Positions 1 to 24,559 of a stretch of DNA of 64,000 nt are shown one piece after another. Position 1 is the stretch's first letter; the number at the start of each line of letters is the position of its first letter. The DNA is from Sinotaia quadrata (lineage: Eukaryota > Mollusca > Gastropoda > Architaenioglossa > Viviparidae): positions 100,366,360 through 100,430,359 of the forward strand of contig CM054181.1 of the NCBI GenBank assembly GCA_028829895.1. Reading direction: 5' to 3'. The translations under genes were made by a program, and so were the position numbers. Under the pieces are notes generated by a model, which saw only the letters and a program-made list of their open reading frames with translations, was not told where the DNA came from and ran no database searches.

Positions 1-1725
1 ATGGGGAACAGCCACTTAGATATAAGTAGGTAAGACCACTCAAATTTTGAAGTCTGGCCAAATAAGCTGATATTTGCAGGTTATGTTATCTACCTCAAAG
101 TAAGTTTGCATACAAAATTTTGGAGCTCCACAGCTTTAATAGAAAAAAAAGTTATGACAGTTCAAAGTTTGGCGTAAATTGCAGAAAAACACATATTTCA
201 CGAAGACCCCTTTTTAAATGACCACACAACAAAAACTATGAAACATACACAGCTCATCTTTGCTATTTCAACTCTCTGTAACACAAATATAGCTGATTTT
301 TTTTTTTTAAGGATCACAGATGCATAGAAAATGAAATACAATCCTCTCAAAATAGCATTTTGTTTAAATTTTCAAATGGCAAGTGGTCAAAAACTGAATA
401 AAATGTCTCTTTTGGAATCTTGTAAAATAAAAACTACTTCGTGTACATCATCCAAATTTGGTATACTTGCTCTTTGGAGTATAGACATTTACAGGGTGAA
501 GTTTTAGACAATCTTTGTGTATAGATTTAGAAATATAACATCTCAAAAATGTAGTTTCATGCAATACATCTGCACACTTGTTGAAGAGGAAAAAAAGTAA
601 AATGAAACATTTATTATAGAGCAGTATTTCTAATTTCTGTAACTGACAGCATGATCATTCTAACTAAATAAAGTCATAAATTATATACAATATATACATG
701 TACTTTAACAATTTAAAAAAACTAGCAAAACTGATGCTCTTTAATTTAATAAAATACTATTAGTGTTGTTACTATTATAGTTTACTTTTTTGTAGTTCAA
801 CAGCAATTGTAATTATTAGTATCTTTATTTTTAATAGGTGTCTATTTGTTTCATAATATAAGACTTTAACATTCTAAAAATATCTTGAAAATTGAAAGCT
901 AAAGTCTTTCATAGTTTTACTTATATGCCTACTGACAAACATATCCTCATAATATCAGTTCTTTTCACCAGCTGTTGTTGCAAAGTCACAGAATACATAT
1001 TCTCCCCAAGATGCTCACTAGATATGGAAACAAGTTACAATATTCATAAACCAGGTAAAATACCAAATCAGAGAAAAATTCTGCTAGATACTGCATTAGA
1101 GTTGATAAGGGTTCATATGACACTGGTGAGTCATCCTCTCTGACTGTCCCAGTTTGGAGTATTTATGCTCCTAAAAGTTCCAGTTTTGGATTATGGCTTA
1201 GGGCATCAAGATTATTGATCAACTCCAGTAGTTCACAGTTTGTTTATTTGATTTGCTGAAAAGTAGTGGCCTTTGGGTCAACACCATAACTCAGGTACCA
1301 CTGTCGTAGAAGAATACTCCACAAGGAATTATCAGTGTTTCTGATGGCTTCAGGATAAAGTGTTGACTGCCTAGTTAATGGTACTTGTATAATCTGCTTG
1401 TCACTTCTGAAAAACACTGCCCTGGCATCTTGCTGTCAGCTGCTAATCTGCCCAATTTAAGATCCTGTACACCCACTGTACACACTTCTGACAATCTGTC
1501 AACTCAGTCACAGCATTTGTGGGCAGTACAGATAAACCGTAATGCTTTTGGAAAGCTCAATTCAAGAATCAGTAGTCTTGGAAATAACTTTGAGGCATAC
1601 ACTACACACAATTACACTGCCTTCAAAACAAGACATATACATATGAAGCATAGCAAATGAAGGGAAATCATTTCAATAAATGTGTAAGCAAAAACTAACT
1701 CATCTACAAATAGTGAATGCATAAA
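1..1725. other. Intron or upstream flank of the ZC3H18-like gene; no gene seen
   Basis: AT-rich sequence without a supported exon. Because the 2651 exon enters in an open phase, this is most likely intron. Short ORFs here have no recognisable protein signature. Confidence 0.5.
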
Positions 1726-1728
1726 AAT

Positions 1729-1892
1729 ACTGAAATTTTATTAGTTTCAAAGATAGGGCTGGTTTATTATTGTTGCATGACTACTGAAATGTTATTAGTT
1801 TCAAAGATAGGGCTGGTTTATTATTGTTGCATGCCTACTGAAATGTTATTAGTTTCAAAGATAGGGCTGGTTTATTATTGTTGCATGACTAC
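1729..1892. repeat. 54-bp tandem repeat, three copies
   Basis: Units start at CTACTGAAATG (1781, 1835); the core is TTATTAGTTTCAAAGATAGG then GCTGGTTTATTATTGTTGC. Because 54 is a multiple of 3, it leaves an 87-codon frame open, which is not a gene. Confidence 0.9.
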
Positions 1893-2650
1893 TACACCAA
1901 ATAACATTTTTAGTAAATGTTTAAATTTGTATTTGTGTCTTTGTTTTACGATAAGGAAATTTGGAAAAAATTGTTATTGAGCACCTTTATAATTATCTTC
2001 TAAATTTTTATAATACTTTAATAATTTCCCTTATCTTTTTTTAAATTTTTTACTTCAACTTCTAATCAAATCTTATATTTTGGAAGCTTTTTAAAGTTTT
2101 AAATCTTGAGTTCAACATCCGTGGATCATACATTTATGGTGTAAATAAATATATATTTCTGTATATTAGTGAAAGCAAAGTTAAATAAAATATTAAAAAA
2201 CCAACTAACTTTAATTAAATAAAGATTATATTTTAGTAAATTATATAAATCACAGTATTTAATATTTAGGATTATAGAAAAATATTGAATTTTTTTAATT
2301 AATACATTTATTGGTTTAAGAAATATTACTACTGAGAAAAATTGTTCATGTCTTGATTAAAGAAATTATTGCTTTAACAAATAGTAAAAATGTAACTCTT
2401 TCAGTGGCTTATTCATGATTTATAAAATTACCTCTTAGAGGAATATTAATGTGAAGATAACTCTTCTAATGGTTCATGTTATGATCCTTTAATGGAGTCT
2501 CTTCCTTTTCTTATGTAAGATGTCTTTTCAGTCATCTTAATAATAAGCAATTATATCTAATTAAAACGAATTAAAAAAATTTTGATGACAATAATGATGG
2601 TAAATGTTAAACAGTTTTGTAATTTTTATTACATTTTATATGTTTTCTAG
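1893..2650. other. Intronic AT-rich sequence
   Basis: Very AT-rich with poly-T and poly-A runs up to the acceptor at 2650. Nothing else is seen. Confidence 0.5.
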
Positions 2651-13327
<10,677 letters not shown>

Positions 13328-14760
13328 CACTGATTAGTGGATTAGGCATTTATAGTTGTACATACCACACTGGTTTATGTCTTCACTGGAGTATTGAACA
13401 CTGACTTTTAAAAAAGTCAAGCTGGTGGAGGCCAAAAAGGTTGTTGAATGTTTAAGGGGGTTCTTTGTTTAATTAAAAAAAAAATGTATATTTTAGTGAT
13501 TTTGTTATTTTCTTTAGATGTCAAAGTGCCATTTTAAAGATGGTAAATTCTTGAAAAGTAAATATTTAGCAATTCTAACTTGATTAGAGTTTAAATGTGT
13601 CATAGAAACATTTTAATTGATAGTTGTTGCAAAAAATAAGACCACAAATTGCTTTTAGTTACATAATAGAGTATGAAAGTTTATATAAGGGTAGACATTT
13701 ATAGTGTGTAAAATGAATTACACACACACACACATATTTGCTGCACATAGCACTGCAGCACTTAAGTTACATGCTACAGTTTTGAGATTTTAATAACAAT
13801 GACCCTGTGAACATTTTTAATAAAGGCAAACAACCAAACAAAATCAATTTGGATATTACATATTTGCAACATGTAGTCATTTTTTTTTTACATCATATAT
13901 TATTCATACTTCTTAAATATGATTTTCATAAAGATACTCTCTTTAAAACTGTATGAAAAGTATTGAAAAGACATGAATGAAATCTGTTTCTTTAAATTTT
14001 GTAGAAGAGCAAGGGCACCATAGTACTGTAATGTTTTAGCTCAATAATTTTTATTGTTGCACAGATAAATCTTAAAATGTCATGTTTGATCATATAAAAA
14101 AATATATATATGAATGTTTAGTTCATCGTAGATGATTGGTAATTGATAAATTATTTATCAGGGTGAAAGAAAGTTATGAGATGGTTATGAAAAAAGCAGA
14201 ACTTATATGTTTATTTGTCATTGCCTCCTATCAAATTCTTGGACTTTTTGTTAAGTTTGCTGTATGTCATTTTAAGTCAGTCACAACCTTGAAACTTGAT
14301 CAGTTGTATTTCTTTATTTGTAACAGTTAATGATTTAAAGTACACAATAATTTTGTTAGATATACAGTTTAAAATTAGTTGTTCAGTTTTTAAAACATAT
14401 TCTTAATCTATCTTTGATAGTACAATTATTGCTTGTTATTTTGTTCTTTATTTTTTAGGTTTTTAATTGTGAGGACAAAGTGAGATTTTAATGGACTGAG
14501 AATAGATAATAATAATATTGTTTAAAAATGATTTGCATATGATATGTTTGTAATTGGATTGCAGTTTGTGTTTTTTATGTTTGGCTGTTTGTCTGTTTTA
14601 AGACTATGATTGTATTAGTAGAGAATGTTTATGTGGTGAAATTAATTTGCAGTACATAGATGGGAACAGTTGTTTCTTAAGCCAGCATGTACACATATCA
14701 TTTTGTCAAGAAACAAAATGTTATGTCTTGTAAATAAATGTATATTTTCACATGATCAGC
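13328..14760 (+). other. Probable 3' UTR of the ZC3H18-like gene
   Basis: AT-rich, with no credible ORF, directly after the stop. The first strong polyadenylation hexamer with a good downstream element is at 14733-14738. An earlier AATAAA lies near 13820. The extent is an inference and longer forms are possible. Confidence 0.5.
14733..14738 (+). terminator. Candidate polyadenylation signal of the ZC3H18-like gene
   Basis: AATAAA is followed by CA-containing sequence at +12 to +20 and then a U/GU-rich stretch (GCTTTGTTTGTC) near 14759. Other AATAAA hexamers downstream (for example near 16590 and 17870) could serve longer isoforms. Confidence 0.4.
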
Positions 14761-17700
14761 TTTGTTTGTCCTCCTTGGGACCTGTTTGGCCTGATTATAT
14801 TTCACATTTATCTTCACTTATTTTCCCCTCAAATTCCATTGGTTGATTGCTTAGGTTTGTGAATACATTTATGTTGACTTGTTTGCAAATTTTTCATTAC
14901 TAAAATCAGATACTTTGCTTGCATTGATTGGAAGCTCTGAGCCATCATTAAAACAAAATTTTCAGTTCTCATCGTCTGTTTATCAAATGCTGAGGGAGTA
15001 AATATATTTATCTGACTGTTTTAATACTTATGCTGATTTTTGCTACTGCTTTGCATGATCAGCATAGTATTTCTGGGGTTTTTTAATCCTTCATAGTCCA
15101 GAATTTTTATCCATGGTTTATTGTAGTTTGCAGTACTTGTTTTCTTTTTGGATTGTTATTTCACATATTGCAGTTGAACTAGGATAAAATGTATGGGGGT
15201 GGCTTTGTTTGTTTAAAGCACACTAAATTATAGTTTATGATTCCTTCTTTGCTGTGGTTTTGAGCCAGTTTTAACAGTGCTTCTTACCAAACAGTTCAAT
15301 ATTTCATATCTACTAATAACCTGCAGAACATACAAGTGAATTGAAACTATTTATGGGGATCTCATGGTTATAACTAAGCAGCAAATTAAAAATGTAAATA
15401 TAGCATTATTTGGAAAACTATGCTATGTTTTAAAATTCTGTAATGTATTCTCAGTTAAAAACAGACTACAGCAAATATTTGTATTATCTATGCATGTATA
15501 ACTATATGCTAGTAGATCTATATTGATGTCTAGTTTTTCGGCTTTTAATTATTATTTTTTTAAAACAAAATTCTCATAGAAAACTCAAAGGTGGTTTGTA
15601 GTATATATATGTATGTGGTTCAAAGTTTTGTATTTACATATTGTAAAAATCTTCCACTTTCTGAAATTGTAAGCATGGGTCTTTTTTCTATTTCATTCAT
15701 ATCTCATATTTTATTTATCAAAAACCTCTGTTATGGAATGGCATTCTAAATTGAAATTAGAGCATACAGCATTCTAATCAACTTAGGGAAAAGCAGATAT
15801 GGGTGTCCTCTTTCTTAACCTAATTATAGGGCAGACACCGACGTCAGCATGTATCCTGTCTTCTAATTGTGCAACTGGTTTAAAAGTCTGCTTATGTATT
15901 TCAAGTTTTATAAAGTTTGATGAATTCACGTGCCTGGGTATAGCTAAGAAGAAAATTAAAATTAAAAAAATTGAAACCACCGCCTTTTTTCAGCCTCTTG
16001 CACATATAACAAATTTAATGCTGAAAAGCACACACAAAAACCAGCAGTAAAATATTGTAATATTATGTGCCTATGTTAGCATTTTGTTTTTCATGTTTTT
16101 ACTTGTAGATCTGTAAAAAATGTTTCCATAAAGATATGATTAAAGGTAAAGAGCATATTGAATGGTTTAATTGAAACAGATATGCATGTATTTGCTGTGT
16201 TTTGAATGGCCTCTTCATGAGATAGTCCATTTACTGTTATGTGTTTCAATGTTTTTGTACATAATAATTTGGAAATTATTTGTCATATTCTGTAAAAAGA
16301 AGTTTTTCTTCAAATCTGTAACATTATTCATTGTGTTGTACATATTTGTGTCATCTTCCATTGCCTTGTTTGTAAGGTGATTTGACATTTGTTTAAAGTA
16401 GAACTATCTATTCGTATTGAGTGCAAATTGTGGCTTGATATTTGGAATTATCATGTTTGTTAGATTTGTTGACAGGAGAGACAGTTCTTTATACTCTGTA
16501 AACCTCTCTACCTTTTACAAAACTTAGTTGGTGTACTCATATAAAGTGAGTAATATTTCCCCACTTTTCAATTGAAGACCAGTTAAAAATAAAATTTCAA
16601 ATGTTTGGCTCATTTGGCTAAAAATATTGATTTTTATCTTGTGGTTTACAAATTGAATATGAAATTAAAAAAAAAAATTAAAGTTCAGGTCTTTTTTAAG
16701 TGATAACATTATGAGAATATTTAATAATAAGTAAACAGGTGAATGTATGCTTGTAAATAGCTGAACAATTTTACAACAAGAGACAAAGCACTATTTATGA
16801 GAATGGATTAGCGTTAAATATTTTTGGGAAAGTGCTGAATGAAACTGCATTGTTAGATCAGCACCCCTTGTGCTGTGTCAGTCACTAACACTAGCTTTTA
16901 GCATTACTAAATGTTCCTTACTAATGTCTCTTGTGCTAGTCCTTTACTTACATTTATCACTAAAGTTTAGTACTAGCTATTTCTGCATGCACAGGTGTAT
17001 ATTGACACTCATGCTAGTTTTTGGCATTACCAAAAAAGAAAAATCTTTCCTGATCTTAAGTCTGTAAAGCTATACCTTAATACTGTTCACTTGTGGCAAA
17101 GTTTAGCACTACTATTGCTACATTTCTGTGTAGACCTTTTCAGACATTCACTGTTTGACCATTTGAATAGGTGATGCTTTGATTTAGTTTTCTCCATTAA
17201 GAATTAAATATTAACATTTAGTGCCATTTGCTAGTGTAAAGATTTTAAATGCTTTGGATTCCTATTTCACAGTGCAATCTTTGTAACATTTAATTATGTA
17301 TGATATATAGATTCACTATGTCTACCAATCACTGATTAACTTAGGTCCACTTTTGTATAATAATCACTGATTAACAATAGATTAATTTATATATAAAAAT
17401 AACTGATTAACATATAGCCATTATTGATGTGACCAATTTGTAACTGCTTAAACTGATTCTTAGGCTTTTAATTACAAAAATAAATCTAATTTATCTGTAA
17501 AGGAGTGTGGGGGTCCAACATACATTTTGTCAGAGAATTCTTTTTAAACATACTTTCCTGTTCAGAAATAGGATTTGCTAAGGTTTGTTTCTTCCTATCT
17601 GCTGTCGACAGTTTTGAAAGAGAGCATGATTTTCAAAGAACTTTATTTGCCTGTCATTGTAGGTTATTGTTTCAGAATTAAGCGCACTTGAGCCCATTAT

Positions 17701-19740
17701 GTAAAATTAATCAGACTGATGTTTGATTTTTAAAAAAAAAATGATTATTTAGTTGTATTTTGTATCTATAGATCTGTGCGTTACCATCCTGTCATTCATT
17801 GCTTGCCTTTCCTCTTACGCCATTGTACACTACATCATGAAAATATATCAGAAACAAATATATTATATTAAAATAAATATGAGAGAGAAGATGAGAGATT
17901 TACATGTGTAAATGTGTACAGATTGTTAAAACTGACAAATGAAAATATATGTAAAAAGTATATATATATATATTCTTTGTTTGTGTTATTTGAAGTAAAA
18001 TTGATCTAACAAGAGGTGAATGGTTAAGGTAATGTTTGAAATTTACAAGGAACTGTTGATTAAATTTATTCAATCATGTTTGTGAGATATAATGTTAGAA
18101 CGGTGATTGTTTATGGTAATGTTTGAAAAATTACCATCCAACTGTAGATTGAATTTTTTCAGACCTTGCATGTTCACTATAGTGTCAAAATGATGGCTAG
18201 CTAAGTTAATGCCTAAAAAGTTGCCTTAGAATTGTAGACTGAAATTGTTCTGACCCTGCCTGTGAGATATATAGTATCCCTCAATTATAGATCTTTCATG
18301 TGTGTGTGTGCATACATTTGTGTGCTTGCATGAGTGGGTGCAGTGTACGAAATTAATTTATTGTTTTAAATTTTATTTGTTTAATAACTTAACTCTCTAA
18401 GTTTGCCCCTTGATTAATTAATTTAATTGTTTTGGTTAAATAGCTTTCTACTTATAATACTGTCAATGTTATGCTCAAAATCAGAAATTAATGTAAAGAA
18501 TCCCTCTTGTAGACTTAACCCCAACTTAACAATTTTACACACACAAAAAAATCAGACAGTGAATATTCTGTATACCATTTTGTTTGAGTTATATGGTTGC
18601 TGACAGTTGGGAAAAGATTTAGCAGGCCTGGCTTTGAGTGTGTGTGGTGTGTAACCATATTTTGGTTATTGCAAAGAACAGACATGCTTGCCAACTGGAA
18701 AAACTATACATAAAAATTAACTTGCAACAGCAAATAGTACAACACCAGAAAAATAAATACAAACAAACAAAAGATAATAAAAATTTGAAGAGACACAAGT
18801 AAATTAAAAGTTACAACCAAAATAAAAGAAGTATTCAAATGATGAAGTTAAAAATAAACAAATCAAGAAAAAATATAAATAAATAGATTTTTAAAAAATT
18901 ACAAACTTAAATCTTAACTCCATATCATAAAAAGAATAATTCAGTGAAACATATTGCATTTGGTAAATCTAAATAAACAGCAAATAAAAGAACTGTTTGC
19001 TATATAAAAATTGCAAAACCAGCTGGCATGGGAATATACACTTAATGATGATATGCTTACATACAGTACATAGGCTTATGTAAATAGTATCCCTTTCAGC
19101 TTGAACAGGAATTCTATAAACATAGTAATAATGCAGTCAGTTTAAATAAAAAGTTAAAACAAGCGGATGAAATGAAGGGCTGGTTTCTAAGATTTTACTG
19201 TATTTATAACTGAATTTCTCTCTATATGGGAAGTTGGGCCAATCCTGGAAGTATTGCAGTACTAAGCCAACCTGTGGCAAAGGTGGAGCAAGCCCTTGAC
19301 ATTTTGCCTAGTGTCAAAAATCACTTTAATACTGTGATCAAGGCAATATAGTGGCCAGCACAAGGGTCATTAGACACAAAATCTGGTATTTATTGTGTAG
19401 CATTTATCTATTTGAACCAAACAACAAAATGAAAATGGTTAGTTCTTTATATTCCTAATTTTATAAAGGAAAGGTCATTTAAGAAAGATTCAAGCAATTA
19501 GCATTCATTCACTGAGTTGCAAATGTTTGACCTATAAGAAGTGTATCTCAGAGATTGATATGAAAAACAGGTACTCGCTCTGCAGAACAAGACAATCTAA
19601 CACCACTACTTAGAGAATAAGACTGAACAATAAATAATCACTTCAACCTGAAGAACAAGTTAACACTATTAGTATTACAATCAAGAAGAAAATCCCAACA
19701 CAATGACTATTACCTGTCACTATAAAGACAGATCAATTTT
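14761..19740. other. Intergenic AT-rich sequence between the convergent genes
   Basis: No supported exon on either strand. It contains several AATAAA hexamers that could end long ZC3H18 3' UTR isoforms, and A-rich sequence at 18700-18960. Confidence 0.45.
18295..18345. repeat. Short impure TG-rich tract
   Basis: TGTGTGTGTGCATACATTTG followed by further TG/CA alternation. Confidence 0.6.
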
Positions 19741-19747
19741 TTTTCTG

Positions 19748-19975
19748 CATTGTCTTGATATTAAGTGTATTGTTCTCCAGGTTGTAGTTTTCTTGATATT
19801 AAGTGTTTTGTTCTCCAGATAGTAGTTTGTCCTGCTATTAAATGTTTTGTTCTCCAGATAACAGTTTGTCTTGATGTTAAATGTTTTGTTCTCCAGTTTG
19901 TGGTTTGTTTTGATGTTAAGTGTCTTGTTCTCTAAAATGTGATGATAAGACTATTGAATTCTCCAGATTGTGGTT
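19748..19975. repeat. 39-bp tandem repeat, four to five copies
   Basis: TTCTCCAG landmarks occur at 19773, 19811, 19850 and 19889. The unit is approximately TTGATATTAAGTGTTTTG then TTCTCCAGATAGTAGTTTG. Confidence 0.88.
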
Positions 19976-20419
19976 CACGATTTACCGCTTTATCACCGCT
20001 GGTGTGGGTTTAACATCAATAAACACGTGTGCCAATGTGGAGTAAAGAATAGTTTATTCAGAACAATACAATTAGTATATCAGTCTGAATGAATTATTCT
20101 TCAGTCACAAAAATCTGGCTTTGTCCTTGACTACTATTTTGTTTTTGTGTGTGCATCATTCCTCACACTATTATTTTAATAACCCCAGACAAGAGAGGTA
20201 AATGAGTATTTTATACATGCATGTCATGCACATTGTAATTAAATTGAATTCTTGTATTTAATTTTGTTATGAAAATAAGATTAATACATCTGTTTTATAT
20301 TCTTTTGTATTTACTGTCAGTTGGAAGGTTAAGTGGAAGTTTTTATTGATTAAGTCTATTTTATTAAATATGTGTACATCATATTATCTGTTTCTGTACA
20401 ATTTTTTTAAACACGAAGC

Positions 20420-20850
20420 TTTTCACCCACATTCACTGATTGAGGGTGGTTGAGGGTGTGACCTTTTTCATCCCTTTCTGCCAGCCCTCCTGCTCTCCAC
20501 CTCGAACACAAGTGTGAAGCTGTGGTTCCCACTCAGGCACTCCAGATCAGATAACGTCTGATGACAAAATAATCAATGCAAGCTCCAGTGGTGATGTTAA
20601 ACTGCTACCGAAACACACACAATTTTCACCCTAATTCATTCCACCAACAGCGCATGGTCGAGGGTGTGCACCAAACTGGTGGGAAACTGCTATTGAAGCA
20701 CACACATTTTCACCCCTTTCCATCCTCCCACCCTCCACAACATAAGTGTGAGGATGTGGGTCCCACTGGGGCACTCCAGATCAGATAACATGATCAACGC
20801 AAGCTCTAGTGGTGATGTAAAAATGCTATTGAAAAACACACATTTTAAAA
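20420..20850. repeat. 234-bp duplicated block, two diverged copies
   Basis: GGCACTCCAGATCAGATAAC lies at 20536 and 20770. Both copies continue into AATCAATGCAAGCTCCAGTG-like sequence and an ACACACATTTTCACCC-like stretch. It abuts the RTE fragments, so it may be non-coding RTE sequence or another element. Confidence 0.7.
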
Positions 20851-20879
20851 TCTTTTGCGCATAGCAGTGATTTTTCAGT

Positions 20880-21170
20880 TTTGCTGTTGTACACCTTTGA
20901 GTAAAAGGTTTGATAAAACTCTGTTATTTTGAAACTCTGAGTCCATGGTGTTGGCCATTCCCCCTGTCTGCAAGCTCTTATTGCAGATTGTTAGTAGGGC
21001 GCTTATCATGGCTTCTTTTTCTTCTTGGACTAGTTCTGCAGGGATGTTGTCTACTCCCACTGCCTTCCCTTTTTCAATGATTTAGGTCTGAGCAGTATTC
21101 TGTCCCTTAAGAATGTCCTGACCACTGTCATGAGTAGTCAGCCAGTCTCCAGCAGGCTTATCACCATATG
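20880..21170 (-). mobile_element. RTE-type LINE fragment, reverse-transcriptase N-terminal part (degraded)
   Basis: On the - strand it reads GVDNIPAELVQEEKEAMISA then LLTICNKSLQTGG, a region typical of RTE/BovB-like reverse transcriptases just before the polymerase core. It carries substitutions and frame breaks and ends near 20880. It runs opposite to the next fragment. Confidence 0.78.
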
Positions 21171-21199
21171 CTTATGGGCAACCCCACTCAATATAACCA

Positions 21200-21565
21200 T
21201 TGTTCAAGCTTATGATCCAACTACTGACCATGAATAGAGGACTTCTACGACCAACTGCAAGAAGTCCTGGACCAGACCACAAAGAAAGAAATTCTAGTAG
21301 TGCAAGGAGACTGGAATGCCAAAATAGGAGAGGATGCCATTGAGAACTGGAAAGACATATGTGGACACTACTGCAATACAGAGACAAATGACAGAGGCAT
21401 ACGGCTCCTGTAATTTGCCAGCTCTAATGATCTGAAAGTGATGAACGTGTTTGGTCCACACAAAGCATTCAGAAGATGGCCGTGGCATAGCCCGAATGGA
21501 GAACACCATAATCAGATTGATTATATCTTGGTGAAGAGGTGTTTCCATTGGCACTGACATCATGA
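21200..21565 (+). mobile_element. RTE-type LINE fragment, apurinic endonuclease domain (degraded)
   Basis: On the + strand it reads VVQGDWNAKIGEDAIENWKD, ETNDRGIRLL, NVFGPHKAFRRWPWHSPNGE and HHNQIDYILVKR. GDWNAKxG, HSPNG and NQIDYIL are APE-endonuclease motifs, including catalytic Asp and Asn positions. In-frame stops (for example after RGIRLL) make it a pseudogene. Confidence 0.85.
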
Positions 21566-21574
21566 TTGGTGATT

Positions 21575-22192
21575 AGAAACGGGAAACAGTTAACAAATTC
21601 AAGTACTTAGGATCCTTTTTGTCAGATGAGGGATCAAAACCAGAAATAGTGTCCAAGATTGCGCTGACAATAACAGCAATGGCAAGGCTGAAGACAGTTT
21701 AGAAAGACAGAAATACCTCAGTCAGCTCAAAGATCAGACTGATGTGCTCCTTGGTTGTATCTGGGTTCTTATATGCGTGTGAGTCATGGCCCCTCATAGC
21801 AGATACAAGCTACTGAAATGAGATGCTTTCGAAGGTTGCTTGGCATTTTGTATAGAGATCATGCTACAAATGGTGAAGTGAGAAACAGAATTAGACAAGC
21901 CATTGGGCCCTATGAAGAGCTATTAGCCATTGTGAAAAAATGCAAAATGAAATGGTATGGGCATGTTACATGATCAACAGGGCTTGCCAAGACAATCATG
22001 CAAGGTACTGTGCAAGGAGGGTGAAGGAGAGAAAGACAGAGGAAAAGGTGGGAGGATAACATCTCAAAGTGGAGAGGACTGAAGCTGAGCAATACAGTAA
22101 TATTATCAGAGAACAAAATGGAATGGAGGAAGCTGGTTGTCAGGTCATCAGTGGTGCCCCAACGGTCAGCAAGACTAAGGGATAGATAGATA
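21575..22192 (+). mobile_element. RTE-type LINE fragment, reverse-transcriptase C-terminal part and 3' tail (degraded)
   Basis: On the + strand it reads NKFKYLGSFLSDEGSKPEIV, FLYACESWPL, a WEDNISKWRGLKLSN stretch and RSSVVPQRSARLRDR, then a short GATA-type tandem tail. This is the conserved end of RTE-family proteins. The polymerase core between endonuclease and this segment is missing, and frameshifts and stops are present. Confidence 0.85.
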
Positions 22193-24559
22193 GAACTGGA
22201 ATTTGTTTTATGTATTTATTTTTGCTGAGATTTGAAACAGTCTAAAAAGAAGTACTGTTTAAGAAATTCCAAGTAAAACAGGCTTCTACAATGTATTGCT
22301 GTAAAATATTTTTATTTGTATTAATGTAATTAACATTAGTGTAATTAACATTAATTAATTAACATTAATGTAATTATTTCTTTTTCATTTTTTTTCCTTT
22401 TCATTAAACAGTATAGCTTCTGAAAAAAAGCATGCACATTTGAATCAAATTGATAAAATATACACTTTTATTTTTGCAAACAAATTCAGAAGGTTCTAAT
22501 TTGTAAACTGGTTTTCTTTCTAATCTAAAAACAAAAATATAATTAAAACCCTTTCTAAAGTAACTCAGAGTGTTCCTGATTAAACTTTACTCAAATTATT
22601 TATTTCGCATCAGTTAATTAAAATGTAATTATTAATAAAGCATAAATAATACATCGTACATTTATTGATACTTAATTATTCTGTACCTGACCCCCAAATC
22701 TTATTTAAGTTACTCCATGCTATTAAACACTTGATTGACTTTAAAGTTCCAATTCACTAATCGCAATCTGTGTGCTATCTATGTCATACTTTGGCTCAAA
22801 AACTACTGTTCATGTTGATTCCAAGTTTGATTAAGTGAGAAACTGAAGGCTAAATTCAAAATATAAATGCTTATATTGTAATATTCATAATTTTAAGTTG
22901 TTTATTCTTGTATTTATTTAAAAATGTGAATTATATTAGTCAGCCAAAGCCTTAAAAAAAAAATTTGAGTTAAATGATAAATAAAACAGTACAAAAGAAA
23001 TGTTTTCCCTGAATGCAATTGAAAAGTGGTAGCAGCTACTACTGAAACACATAATGGTACACAACATACACAATCACTTAGCATCCATATTCTATTTCAA
23101 GATTTGAGTGATTTTAATTCATATTATCTGTGTTAAATATTACAAGTGTCTTCTAATTTTGTTTTCAAAATGGAAGGTATTTAGTTTGCAGGAATAACAG
23201 AACAAATAACATTAAAAGAGTTTCATTAAAATACAATTTATTATTCAATAAATTATTGCAAGGTATAGCCACATAAAACTTAACAAAATTGGCATAGTTT
23301 GTATAGAAAATGAAGAAAATATTTATAAAAATTCTTTTTCTAATCTCTTTCCATGCCATTAAAAATGATGCAAACTAATATTCTTAACTAACAAAAAATT
23401 TTTCAAGTTTGCAAAGTAATATGTACAAGAATCTGTTATGCATGCATTAGTCACATAGATACATGTATATAAAATAATGTACACAAAGTATCACATAAAT
23501 TGTTCTGTAGAGTCAAAATATCCTACTTATTTCAAATATGTTACTAGTAAAGATCACAATTTCACCATGATGCCTGTGACAGTCGAGAATATAGATGAGT
23601 TACTGTCAAATGCATTCTTTATCAGCCAACTTAGCAGGCACATTTAGTATCAAAGCCCTTTACCATTATTTTATATCTTTTCATATATTAATCCACTTTT
23701 TATTTTTCTTGCTGGGAATAAAATTAATCCTTAGGGAGGTCAACAAAATGTTATAAATAGAGGTGACAATTCATTTAATACCAATTAGTTATAATTTTAA
23801 CAAAAGTAATTCTTAGTCTTCAATATGAATATGTACAGTCCCATTTATTCTTTCAAAGTTTATAATTAGAAAAAAAAATGTTTGTTATAAGAATAAATAT
23901 TTTACCTCTGAATGTAAAGTGTTTGAAACCAAATGATTCTACATTTGGATCCTTGAGAAGAAAACCACTATATTTATAAACCAATATTTGGAACACATGT
24001 TTAAATGCCATAAATAATAAATAAAATAACAATATAAATGAAGGACAATTAAACAGACATGTTCAGTGAGTGTCAAACAGATTTCACTCAAGACAGGTAT
24101 GTAGCATGATGAAATCAAAACTTTAAAAATGGATATAACCCTATTTTACTATTGTATTCTGCATCACAGGTAGACAATATAGCATAATCAGAACCAGTTT
24201 TCAATTCAATCTCAGGTTTTCAAGACAGCTTTACTTTGAAGTAAAATAAATAAGTTACTCTTTTTAGGAAGGAAATGAGAGAGGGGAAAATAGTCTCTGA
24301 TTGAAGTAAATCCTTTTAGTGTTTACATGTGTTTTATTTTTTCACAGCATGTAGCCGGTGGATCACTTTCTTTCTCATGAGTTTTATAAATAAACTCTTT
24401 GAGAAATTATGTTTACAGGAAATTCTCAAATATCAACTTGTTTGAAACCTTCCAACCATTGCTGCTTCAGGAAGATGCCAGATCAAAAAAACTGCGCAGC
24501 TTGGTGTGGAGGGTAATGACTTCCAATGACGACAAAGCCAATTAAAAAATAAACACGTA

